Below, piece after piece: positions 1 through 6,150 of a stretch of 7,719 nucleotides of DNA. A model generated the notes under the pieces. It was not told where the DNA came from. It worked only from the letters and a program-made list of their open reading frames with translations, and made no database searches. A program made the position numbers and the translations under genes. The DNA comes from Candidatus Caenarcanales bacterium (GTDB lineage: Bacteria; Cyanobacteriota; Vampirovibrionia; Caenarcaniphilales; Caenarcanaceae). How positions within the stretch are numbered: position 1 is the stretch's first letter; every line of letters starts with the position of its first letter. Where the stretch lies: NCBI GenBank assembly GCA_947489925.1, contig CANLFK010000108.1, positions 1 to 7,719 on the forward strand. Direction: 5' to 3'.

Positions 1-257
1 GAGACCTTGATCCTCAAAAAGAAGATATTTTAAAATTAGCCAATCAACAAGATTCAGCTGGTGGAATTACTTTGGCTGAAATAAATTTAATGGAAGATAA
101 AGCTGATCAGATGGTCAAAAAGAATTTATTGATTTGGGAACCAATTACCGAAAAATATAAAATTACTAAAATTGGAAAAGATGTTTTGGAAAGAGGAGCA
201 GAAGTGAAAGAACAAGAATTTTCAGAAAAAGATGTTTTAAACAATGAACAAAAGTAG
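1..257 (+). CDS. C-terminal part of an unidentified protein with a possible winged-helix segment (5' end outside the window)
   Basis: The reading frame is open from base 3 to a TAG stop at 255-257, giving 84 visible residues, so the gene very likely begins before the window. A TTG at 72 preceded by GGTGG could serve as a start. However, the codons before it read as sensible protein that runs smoothly into the later part, so I prefer a truncated longer gene. The visible pattern is a helix (EDILKLANQQ), then GGITLAEI, a helix (ADQMVKKNLLIWE), then EKYKITKIGKDVLERG. This resembles a small winged-helix or effector-type helix-turn-helix unit, with a charged Glu/Lys-rich tail after it. That is a resemblance in pattern only, and I cannot name the family. 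It lies 12 bases before rimM in the same frame, and rimM's likely Shine-Dalgarno overlaps its stop, so the two are probably co-transcribed and translationally coupled. Confidence 0.6.
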   Translation, partial: DLDPQKEDILKLANQQDSAGGITLAEINLMEDKADQMVKKNLLIWEPITEKYKITKIGKDVLERGAEVKEQEFSEKDVLNNEQK

Positions 258-269
258 GTAAATCAAATT

Positions 270-797
270 GTGATTAATAATTCAGAATTAATTAGTATTG
301 GCTTTCTAAGAGGTTCATATGCTCTGAAAGGTGAAATTAAAGCGAGCCTTGAGTTAATTGGTGATTTGACCTTAGATTCTCTGCAAAATTTAAAAGTTAA
401 AATTGGAAACTTAACAAATGAATTTATAATTGAAAATATTTATGCTCAAGGCAAATTAGTAATTATAAAATTTCAAGGAATTAACTCACGAGAAGAAGTA
501 AGTAAATTAAATAATAAAGATATTTATTTGCCAAAAAGTTTAATTGGTAATTTAGCCGAAAATGAATTTTTGATTGAAGATTTAATTAATTTGCAAGTTT
601 ATGATTTAGTTAGCCAAAAAATAATAGGAAAAGTAAAAGCTTTTAAAGAAATACCGAATAATTCCTTGCTTGAAATTTTTTTGACTGATGAAAACAAAAG
701 TTTTTTACTACCTTTTCAAGATGCTTTTATTGGTGAAATAAACTTAGAAACTCAAAAGCTGGAGTTAAAGTCTGGTTGGGAAAATTTTATAATTTAA
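270..797 (+). CDS. rimM: Ribosome maturation factor RimM
   Basis: RimM assists late assembly of the 30S subunit, binding ribosomal protein S19 and promoting maturation of the 16S rRNA head region. The 175-residue length is normal for the family. The N-terminal barrel opens with ISIGFLRGSYALKGEIKASL (residues 8-27), matching the family's G-x-HG-LrGE-VkV signature except that the usual HG is YA here. The linker FLIEDLINLQVYD (100-112) matches the common D-L-I/L-G/N-x-x-V start of the C-terminal PRC-barrel domain, which closes with LLPFQDAFIGEINL (146-159). The start is GTG. An AGGT at 256-259, ten bases upstream and overlapping the previous gene's TAG stop, fits as Shine-Dalgarno. Unlike the classical rpsP-rimM-trmD order, no trmD follows: the next gene is convergent and its stop lies 14 bases away. 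Confidence 0.93.
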   Translation: MINNSELISIGFLRGSYALKGEIKASLELIGDLTLDSLQNLKVKIGNLTNEFIIENIYAQGKLVIIKFQGINSREEVSKLNNKDIYLPKSLIGNLAENEFLIEDLINLQVYDLVSQKIIGKVKAFKEIPNNSLLEIFLTDENKSFLLPFQDAFIGEINLETQKLELKSGWENFII

Positions 798-811
798 TAT
801 GAGTTTGACCA

Positions 812-1636
812 TTATTTTTTATTTGTAGGATTTAACATCATTACTGAATTAGCGGGTAAATAAATAACATTTTGGCTTGTGGCAAGTGTTTTAGCTATTT
901 CTTTTTGAGCTTCAATTTTGCGTAATTCAATAAAGTTTTCACTGGCTGAACTTGCTTCATTAATAATTCTGGCTGATTCAGCTTCTCCTTTTGCTCTAAC
1001 CATGGCGGCTTCTGCTTGTTTACGGCTGGCTTCTAATTGTTGTTCGGCTACTTGTTTTTGTTCAATGGCATCTGCATATGCTTTTGAGAACTCAACATCG
1101 GCAAAAGCCACATCTCTGACCTTAATTCCATATTTTAAAGCCCTGCTAATTATGTCTTCTTTGATAAAACTTGATACTTCTTCCCTTTTGGTAATTACTT
1201 GCTCTGCTGTATATTTGGCGATAACTGCTTTTAAAACCTCTTTGCTAATAGATGGAAAAACAATATCTGCATAATTTTGTCCTAATTCTCGGTGAATATT
1301 AGTTAAAGCTTTTTCAACTGGAGCATAAATAAACCGTAATTTTACATGTACATTTTGCAAATCTTTACTGGAAGCTGTTGTTTCAATATCATAGCCAGTA
1401 TCACGAATATTATAAAATAAAGCTTTATCAAACCAAGGATTTTTGAAATGAAAACCTTCCCGCTCAACTTTATCTGACAGACCCGTAAAACTATTAAAAA
1501 TTATCACTCTCTCACCAGCATTGACAATATAAAAGCTCGGAATAAATATACGAAATAAAATAAACAGAGAAATTATAAATATAGCTAAAAATAATTGAGA
1601 CTTCTTTCCCTCTAAAAATTCAAAAAACTTTGTCAT
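812..1636 (-). CDS. Prohibitin-family SPFH/Band 7 membrane protein
   Basis: Prohibitin-like proteins form large ring or cage assemblies on the membrane and often scaffold or restrain membrane proteases such as FtsH. The 274 residues show a short cytoplasmic N terminus, one membrane anchor (about residues 13-33), and an SPFH domain from about 35 to 195 starting YIVNAGERVIIFNSFTG. That domain contains the typical GFHFKNPWFDKALFYNIRD and SSKDLQNVHVKLRFIY segments. An Ala/Glu/Lys/Gln-rich coiled coil follows (about 185-250), then a hydrophobic C-terminal end (NVIYLPANSVMML). ATG is preceded by AAAGAGGT, which overlaps the TAA stop of the phosphohexomutase gene 14 bases upstream, so this is the second gene of a two-gene operon and is probably translationally coupled. 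The family assignment is firm; its partner protease or client is unknown here. Confidence 0.92.
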   Translation of the reverse strand: MTKFFEFLEGKKSQLFLAIFIISLFILFRIFIPSFYIVNAGERVIIFNSFTGLSDKVEREGFHFKNPWFDKALFYNIRDTGYDIETTASSKDLQNVHVKLRFIYAPVEKALTNIHRELGQNYADIVFPSISKEVLKAVIAKYTAEQVITKREEVSSFIKEDIISRALKYGIKVRDVAFADVEFSKAYADAIEQKQVAEQQLEASRKQAEAAMVRAKGEAESARIINEASSASENFIELRKIEAQKEIAKTLATSQNVIYLPANSVMMLNPTNKK

Positions 1637-1650
1637 AAATATTTACCTCT

Positions 1651-3069
1651 TTAACTAAAAACTCGATTAGCTTCTTTTTCCAAAGTTTTCAAATTTTCTG
1701 CTGAACTTGATTCCAAATAAACTCTCAAAAGTGGTTCTGTGCCGCTCGGACGGACTAAAAGCCAATCTCCATTTTCCAAAACTAATTTAACTCCGTCTTT
1801 CAAAATTACATTTATTACTTTCAAGCTAGCAAATTCTTTAGGAGTCGAGTTTTTCAAATCTTGCATAATTTTTTCTTTCAATTCATTTGTCAAATGCAAG
1901 TCTAGCCTTTTGTTTTGAGGTTCAAATTCGGCAAATTTAATTGTTTCTTGCCAAAGCTGAGAGAGGCTTTTTTTGGTTTTTACTATTGCTTCACAGACCA
2001 AGGAACAAGCCAAAATTCCATCTTTTTCGGGAATATGTCCTAAAATACTTAAGCCACCAGACTCTTCTCCGCCGATAATAACTTTTTCTTTAAGCATTAC
2101 TTCAGCAATATATTTAAAACCAACCGCTGTTTCAACAATATTTACGCCTAATTTTTTAGCCAAGCGGTCAAGTAGATGAGTAGTTGCGACAGTTCTAACA
2201 ATTGAACCTTTAAAATTTCTTTCTTCAATTAAATATTTACTCAAAATAGCTAAAATCTGATTGGGTGAATACATTAAACCTTCAGAGTCAATAATTGCAA
2301 AGCGATCAGCGTCTCCATCATTTGATAAGCCAATATCTAATTTTTGCGTTTTTATACTTTTAATTAATTCTTGTAAAGTCTTTTCAGTCGGTTCTGGAAG
2401 CATTCCTCGGAAAAGTGGGTCTCTTTCTTGTCCTAAAATAACTTGGCAATTTAATATTTCATCAAAATAACCTCGTCCAGCTCCATTCAAAGAATCAACT
2501 CCTATTTTTAAACCCGAAGCTTTTATGGCAGGGAAATCAATTAATTCTTTTAAAGTTTTTAAATAATCCTCTTTGGGTGAAAATATTTGATGTTTTTCAT
2601 TTTTATATTCATGGTGAAAGTCAAAGCTGGGGCTGATAAAACCTTTTTGTCCTAATTCATCAACAAAGCTTTTAATTTGATTGGTAATTTCTTCATTGGC
2701 TGGGCCAGCATAATCTGGAATATATTTTAAGCCACAATATTCAGGCGGATTATGACTAGCGGTAAACTGTAAAGCTCCTGCTGAATTTAAATGCTTAGCC
2801 GCAAAAGCAATGACTGGAGTGGGACAATCACGATTAACAATTAAAGTGGAAAAACCTAAAGAATTTAAAACTTGAGCCGAATATTGAGCAAATTTGTCTG
2901 CTAGAAAGCGAGGATCATAACTTAATAAAATTGGTTTTTCTTTGCCGTATTTTTTTTCAATATATTTAGCAATGCTTGCTGTTACTAAAGCGACATTTTC
3001 AAAAGTAAAATCTTCAGCGATAATAGCTCTCCAACCGTCTGTTCCAAATTTAATTTTTTTCCAAGACAT
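1651..3069 (-). CDS. Phosphoglucomutase/phosphomannomutase family enzyme (alpha-D-phosphohexomutase)
   Basis: This enzyme interconverts hexose 1- and 6-phosphates through a phosphoserine, feeding glycogen, nucleotide-sugar and envelope synthesis. All four domains of the superfamily are visible in 472 residues. Domain 1 has FGTDGWRAII (8-17) and the active-site loop TASHNPP (103-109), with Ser105 as the phosphoserine. Domain 2 has the Mg2+-binding DGDADR (251-256). Domain 3 has the sugar-recognition loop GEESGG (334-339). Domain 4 has the phosphate-binding RPSGTEP (440-446). GEESGG rather than GEQSGH argues against GlmM and favours glucose or mannose phosphates, but the exact substrate cannot be fixed from sequence. 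ATG is preceded by a GAAGAGAG stretch nine bases upstream. It is the first gene of a leftward operon with the prohibitin-like gene and is transcribed divergently from gatB. No key residue is missing. Confidence 0.94.
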   Translation of the reverse strand: MSWKKIKFGTDGWRAIIAEDFTFENVALVTASIAKYIEKKYGKEKPILLSYDPRFLADKFAQYSAQVLNSLGFSTLIVNRDCPTPVIAFAAKHLNSAGALQFTASHNPPEYCGLKYIPDYAGPANEEITNQIKSFVDELGQKGFISPSFDFHHEYKNEKHQIFSPKEDYLKTLKELIDFPAIKASGLKIGVDSLNGAGRGYFDEILNCQVILGQERDPLFRGMLPEPTEKTLQELIKSIKTQKLDIGLSNDGDADRFAIIDSEGLMYSPNQILAILSKYLIEERNFKGSIVRTVATTHLLDRLAKKLGVNIVETAVGFKYIAEVMLKEKVIIGGEESGGLSILGHIPEKDGILACSLVCEAIVKTKKSLSQLWQETIKFAEFEPQNKRLDLHLTNELKEKIMQDLKNSTPKEFASLKVINVILKDGVKLVLENGDWLLVRPSGTEPLLRVYLESSSAENLKTLEKEANRVFS

Positions 3070-3109
3070 TCCAGTATACTCTCTTCTTTAGTAAAGGTTT
3101 GATGTTTTC

Positions 3110-3140
3110 TTTATACCCTTATCATAAAACGGTTTTGCAA
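3110..3140 (-). promoter_or_regulatory. Possible sigma-70-type promoter of the phosphohexomutase operon
   Basis: On the minus strand TTGCAA (plus 3135-3140) is followed after 19 bases by TATAAA (plus 3110-3115). The spacer is longer than the ideal 17. A second -10-like box, TATGAT (plus 3121-3126), lies between them without a good -35. Either would give a short leader before the ATG at 3069. The sequence is so AT-rich that chance matches are likely. Confidence 0.25.
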
Positions 3141-3201
3141 AAATAAAAAAGTCTCTCAAGTTGAGTCTTAAGTTTTTATAGTATTACAAAGAGAAAAGAT
3201 T

Positions 3202-3228
3202 AGATTTATAAATTATGGAATTAAATCT
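3202..3228. repeat. 7-bp inverted repeat upstream of the gatB -10 box
   Basis: AGATTTA (3202-3208) and TAAATCT (3222-3228) are perfect inverted copies separated by 13 bases, ending 13 bases before the proposed gatB -10 hexamer. The position overlaps where a -35 element would lie, so it could be an operator. Such repeats also arise easily by chance in AT-rich DNA. Confidence 0.25.
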
Positions 3229-3238
3229 TGATGATTTT

Positions 3239-3247
3239 TGATAAAAT
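3239..3247 (+). promoter_or_regulatory. Probable extended -10 promoter of the gatB operon
   Basis: TGATAAAAT matches the extended -10 form TG-N-TAtAAT with one mismatch and lies 26 bases before the gatB ATG. No convincing -35 is seen 17 bases upstream (AATTAA at 3219-3224), which is tolerated by extended -10 promoters. The predicted transcript would start near 3254, leaving a leader of about 20 bases with no clear Shine-Dalgarno. Confidence 0.4.
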
Positions 3248-3273
3248 TGTTTTCTTTAAAACTTAATTAAAAT

Positions 3274-4734
3274 ATGTCCTCGTCCATTCTTGATAAATAT
3301 GAATTAGTAATTGGTTTAGAAGTTCATGCACAGCTAAAGACCACAACTAAATTATTTTGTGCCTGCTCAACTGAATTTGGAACAGATCAAAATACTAATG
3401 TTTGCCCAATTTGCCTTGGTTTACCCGGTGTTTTACCAGTTTTAAATGAAAATGCTTTAAACTTTGCACTCAAAGCGGCTTTAGCTTTAAATTGTCAAAT
3501 TAATTTAGAATCCAAATTTGATCGTAAGCAATATTTTTATCCAGACTTGCCCAAAGGTTATCAGATTTCACAATTTGATTTGCCAATTGCTGAATGGGGA
3601 ACTTTAAAATTGCCAGATGGAAGTAGTCCACGCATTAGACGAGTGCATATGGAAGAAGATGCAGGTAAATTGGTATATGCTGGAGCAGAGAGATTACATG
3701 GATCAGCTTATTCTTTGGTAGACATTAATAGAGCTGGCACACCTTTAATTGAAATAGTTAGCGAACCAGATATTTTTACCGCTGAGCAGGCAAAGCTTTA
3801 TGTACAGGAATTAAGGCTTTTATTAATTTACTGTGGCGTTTGTGATGGAAACCTTGAAGAAGGAAGTATGCGTTGCGATATTAATATTAGTCTTAAACCC
3901 AAAGGATCAGATAAATTAGGTACTAGAGCCGAAATCAAAAATGTTAATAGTTTTAGATCGATTTTGAGAGCTATTGAATATGAAATAGAAAGACAAGGCG
4001 AAATCCTTGAAGAGGGCGGCAAAATTGTACAAGAAACCCGTTTATGGGAAGAAAATAAAGGTTGTACTTTCTCGATGAGAAGCAAGGAAGAAGCCAATGA
4101 TTATCGTTATTTCCCTGAGCCAGACTTAAAACCAATTATTTTAACTACTGAACAAGTTGAAAAAGCTAAAGCTAATTTGCCTTTATTGCCAGCCCAAAAG
4201 AGAGATATTTATTTAAACAAATATAATTTAAACTCAGAAGAAGCTTATATTTTGGTTGAAGATTATGAAAGAGGACTTTTCTTTGATGAATGTACCAAAT
4301 TGTTTGATAATCCGAAAAAGATAGCTGGTTGGCTAAATGGACCAATTGCCGCTTATTTGAAAGAAGAAAAATTAGGCTTTTTTGAAACGAAATTAAAACC
4401 AAGCGTTTTAGCCGAAACTTTAAAAATTGTGGAAGCTGGTTTAATTAGTGAAAGTAGTGCAAAAAAAGACTTATTAGCCGAATTGTTTGTTTCAGACTTA
4501 AGTCCTAGTGAGATTTGTGAGCAAAAAGGTTTAAAACAAATTTCAGATGAAGGGGCAATATTAAGCGAAATTAAAGCTTTAACCGAAGAATTTGCAGGAC
4601 AATTTAAAGAGTTAAAAGAAGGCAAAGATAAAATGCGATCTTTCTTTGTCGGACAAGCGATGAAAAAGTTTAAGGGGAAAGCATCGCCCCCTCTAGTCAA
4701 TAAACTTTTAGATGAACTTATTAAAGAAGGTTAA
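3274..4734 (+). CDS. gatB: Aspartyl/glutamyl-tRNA(Asn/Gln) amidotransferase subunit B
   Basis: GatB is the kinase/transamidase subunit of GatCAB. It phosphorylates the misacylated Glu-tRNA(Gln) or Asp-tRNA(Asn) and then transfers ammonia delivered from GatA. The 486-residue length is normal. Visible signatures are YELVIGLEVHAQL (9-21), the zinc cysteines Cys29, Cys31, Cys44 and Cys47 (C-x-C and CPIC), FDRKQYFYPDLPKGYQISQF (82-101), VHMEEDAGK (124-132), SLVDINRAGTPLIEIVSEPD (147-166), EEGSMRCDINIS (195-206) and SMRSKEEANDYRYFPEPDL (267-285). The tail FFVGQAMKKFKGKASPPLVN is the tRNA-binding YqeY-like domain end. It heads a four-gene operon. gatA and gatC are not in the window. No clear Shine-Dalgarno precedes the ATG, which sits in an A/T-only stretch. 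Its presence implies that the organism makes Gln-tRNA and/or Asn-tRNA indirectly. Confidence 0.97.
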   Translation: MSSSILDKYELVIGLEVHAQLKTTTKLFCACSTEFGTDQNTNVCPICLGLPGVLPVLNENALNFALKAALALNCQINLESKFDRKQYFYPDLPKGYQISQFDLPIAEWGTLKLPDGSSPRIRRVHMEEDAGKLVYAGAERLHGSAYSLVDINRAGTPLIEIVSEPDIFTAEQAKLYVQELRLLLIYCGVCDGNLEEGSMRCDINISLKPKGSDKLGTRAEIKNVNSFRSILRAIEYEIERQGEILEEGGKIVQETRLWEENKGCTFSMRSKEEANDYRYFPEPDLKPIILTTEQVEKAKANLPLLPAQKRDIYLNKYNLNSEEAYILVEDYERGLFFDECTKLFDNPKKIAGWLNGPIAAYLKEEKLGFFETKLKPSVLAETLKIVEAGLISESSAKKDLLAELFVSDLSPSEICEQKGLKQISDEGAILSEIKALTEEFAGQFKELKEGKDKMRSFFVGQAMKKFKGKASPPLVNKLLDELIKEG

Positions 4735-4739
4735 AAACA

Positions 4740-5186
4740 ATGTTAGATAATCAAACAAATTTATTTCCAATTCTGCAAGTTTCTTTGGGACCAGTAATTT
4801 TAATTTCGGGGGTTGGATTATTATTATTATCAATGACTAATCGCTTTGGACGAGCTATTGATAGAACAAGAATTTTAGCTAAAGAAATAAAGTCTTGCAA
4901 AGAAGAAGTTGAAACAAATCAATTAAAAGCTCAAATGAAAGTACTTTATGAGAGAGCTAAATTAATGAGATTAGTCATTTTCTTGGCTTCTTTTAGTATT
5001 TTTGCTATTGCAATCACGATTTTGAGTTTGTTTGCGGGACAAGTATTTAAAGTAGATTTACAAGTATTAATTGAAATTTGTTTTATTTCTTGTTTGGTTT
5101 CTTTAATTTCTTCATTGATTGGCTTTTCGCTAGATATTAGTTTATCTCTTAAGGCTTTAAAACTAGAAACTAATAATTATTTGTAA
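4740..5186 (+). CDS. DUF2721 family membrane protein
   Basis: This is a small integral membrane protein of unknown function. The 148 residues contain three hydrophobic helices: about 9-32, about 76-102 and about 106-136. After the first comes the family's conserved polar motif TNRFGRAIDRTRIL (33-46), then a charged helix (47-75) rich in Lys and Glu that should face the cytoplasm. The NRFxRxIDRxR pattern following an N-terminal helix is what suggests DUF2721, recalled from the family and not searched. The ATG is five bases after the gatB stop, and its Shine-Dalgarno GAAGG lies in the last codons of gatB, so the two are probably coupled. The conserved Arg/Asp motif next to the membrane is the likely functional site, but nothing in the sequence defines a substrate or reaction. 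Confidence 0.8.
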   Translation: MLDNQTNLFPILQVSLGPVILISGVGLLLLSMTNRFGRAIDRTRILAKEIKSCKEEVETNQLKAQMKVLYERAKLMRLVIFLASFSIFAIAITILSLFAGQVFKVDLQVLIEICFISCLVSLISSLIGFSLDISLSLKALKLETNNYL

Positions 5187-5201
5187 ATCAGGAAATCTTA
5201 A

Positions 5202-5651
5202 ATGACTGACTTAAGCTTAAATTCAAAGATTATTTTTCATACGGCTTTTCCGATCAAAAGTATTGAAGAAACCAAAGAATTTTATATTAATGGCTTAGGT
5301 TGTACGGCTGGGCGGGAAAATTCAGCTTCAATAATTTTAAATTTGGCTGGTCATCAATTAGTTGGTCATTTAAGCAAGCAAGAATTCATTTTGCCAAAAA
5401 GTATTTATCCAAGGCATTTTGGTTTGATTTTTACTGAAGAAGACGATTGGGATAAGCTTTTAGAGAGGGCTAAAACTAATAATTTAACTTTCTTTGAAAC
5501 TGAAAAAACTCGCTTTGCTGGCAAAATAACCGAACACAAAACTTTTTTCTTGCAAGATCCAGCTTTTAATTTGCTTGAATTTAAGTTTTATGCTCACCCA
5601 GAAGCTGTTTTTGAAAATATTGGCTTAACCGAAATCGGAGATACAAAATAA
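5202..5651 (+). CDS. VOC-fold (glyoxalase/bleomycin resistance/dioxygenase superfamily) protein
   Basis: Proteins of the vicinal oxygen chelate fold use paired beta-alpha-beta-beta-beta units to hold a divalent metal, and catalyse glyoxalase, dioxygenase or related reactions. The 149 residues contain two such units. The first begins IFHTAFPIKSIEETKEFYINGLGC (11-34, with His13) and ends with GHQLVGH (50-56). The second begins HFGLIF (72-77) and closes with LLEFKFY (124-130, with Glu126). His13, His51 or His56, His72 and Glu126 sit where the four metal-contacting positions of the superfamily usually fall, so an active metal site is plausible. The GLGCxxGR and GHQLVxH signatures recall a cyanobacterial VOC subfamily annotated only as glyoxalase-like. 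AGGA at 5190-5193, eight bases before the ATG, is a good Shine-Dalgarno. The substrate is unknown. It sits directly before the NFU gene with no gap. Confidence 0.85.
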   Translation: MTDLSLNSKIIFHTAFPIKSIEETKEFYINGLGCTAGRENSASIILNLAGHQLVGHLSKQEFILPKSIYPRHFGLIFTEEDDWDKLLERAKTNNLTFFETEKTRFAGKITEHKTFFLQDPAFNLLEFKFYAHPEAVFENIGLTEIGDTK

Positions 5652-5930
5652 ATGACAACCGAAAATGAAAACAAAGAAAATAAATTATTAAATTTTGGCT
5701 CTCTGGGCTTTTTGATGAAAATTAATAGTGTTTTAAGTGAAGTTGAAAAAGGAATTAATGCCGATGGTGGCTATTTGGAATTACATTCGGTTGAAGGAAA
5801 AACCATTAAATTAAGCTTAAAAGGAGCTTGCGTAAATTGTCCATCAAGCCAAATGACTATTAAATATGGTATCGAAAAACGCTTAAGAGATGAAATAGAC
5901 CCTGAAATAGAAGTAATTGCCATTTCTTAA
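5652..5930 (+). CDS. Small NFU-domain iron-sulfur cluster carrier (NifU C-terminal-like)
   Basis: Short NFU proteins bind a [4Fe-4S] or [2Fe-2S] cluster between two subunits and hand it to target apoproteins. The NFU domain covers residues 22-91, with the signature INADGGYLELHSVEGKTI and the cluster ligands Cys60 and Cys63 in GACVNCPSSQMTIKYGIEKR. The protein is 92 residues, a stand-alone NFU form with a charged 21-residue extension at the N terminus. An internal ATG at 5715 would give the bare domain. I keep the first ATG because it follows the VOC stop without a gap (TAAATG) and has GGAG eleven bases upstream. It is the last gene of the gatB operon. An Nfu/NifU-like name is appropriate, but which paralogue it is cannot be decided here. 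Confidence 0.93.
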   Translation: MTTENENKENKLLNFGSLGFLMKINSVLSEVEKGINADGGYLELHSVEGKTIKLSLKGACVNCPSSQMTIKYGIEKRLRDEIDPEIEVIAIS

Positions 5931-5993
5931 GATTTTTCTTTTTTACTTCTTCTTTTCCCGATTGAAATCACATTAAATATTTTTTATTTTATA

Positions 5994-5999
5994 TATAAT
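5994..5999 (+). promoter_or_regulatory. Candidate -10 box for the unknown gene at 6151
   Basis: A perfect TATAAT hexamer lies in the intergenic region. The best -35 match, TTGAAA at 5962-5967, is 26 bases upstream, which is too far for a normal spacer, and the hexamer at the proper distance (CATTAA) is poor. If used, the transcript would carry a leader of about 145 bases containing the inverted repeat at 6083-6120. The surrounding T/A richness makes a chance hit possible. Confidence 0.35.
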
Positions 6000-6082
6000 T
6001 TCAGCCCAAAAACAGCTTTATCTAAGTGGGAAAACAAATTTCCTATTTCAGATTCATTTTTCTATTTACTCTCTTTTTAATA

Positions 6083-6120
6083 CTCACCCTTTTTGTTTTA
6101 TTCATATTTTTAAGGGTGAG
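6083..6120 (+). terminator. Hairpin between the NFU gene and the unknown gene: terminator or leader element
   Basis: CTCACCCTT (6083-6091) and AAGGGTGAG (6112-6120) are perfect 9-base inverted copies around a 20-base T-rich loop. The 3' arm is followed by ACTTTTCTTA, a short and broken T run. This suits a modest intrinsic terminator on the plus strand, and on the minus strand no T run follows. It lies about 150 bases after the NFU stop and 30 bases before the next ATG. It could therefore end the gatB operon, act as an attenuator in the leader of the 6151 gene, or protect that mRNA's 5' end. The loop is long for a simple terminator. Confidence 0.5.
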
Positions 6121-6150
6121 ACTTTTCTTAATATATAAAGGTATAAAACC

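Noticed and set aside
770..835. Possible terminator between rimM and the convergent prohibitin-like gene
   Set aside because: Only a weak 5-bp pairing (TGGTT with GACCA, including a G-T pair) around a loop of about 29 bases can be drawn before the T run, so I do not call it.
918..1274. Open frame of 118 codons on the plus strand inside the prohibitin-like gene
   Set aside because: It is fully antisense to a clear SPFH coding region, is rich in Ser/Ala/Leu as expected for a shadow frame, and has no ribosome binding site.
3150..3173. Terminator-like hairpin with a T run on the minus strand in the divergent intergenic region
   Set aside because: The CTCAA-TTGAG palindrome leaves a loop too small for a stable stem, the flanks do not pair, and no transcript is expected to end there.
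4172..4700. Two overlapping minus-strand open frames within gatB
   Set aside because: Both are antisense to the well-conserved YqeY-like part of GatB and show no recognisable protein pattern.
5890..5960. Intrinsic terminator directly after the NFU gene
   Set aside because: There is a T-rich run after the stop, but the preceding sequence offers only a 5-bp A/T-rich pairing (GAAAT with ATTTC), too weak to support a call.
5962..5999. Classical -35/-10 promoter TTGAAA...TATAAT
   Set aside because: The spacer is 26 bases, well outside the usual 16-18, so only the -10 box is kept as a low-confidence feature.
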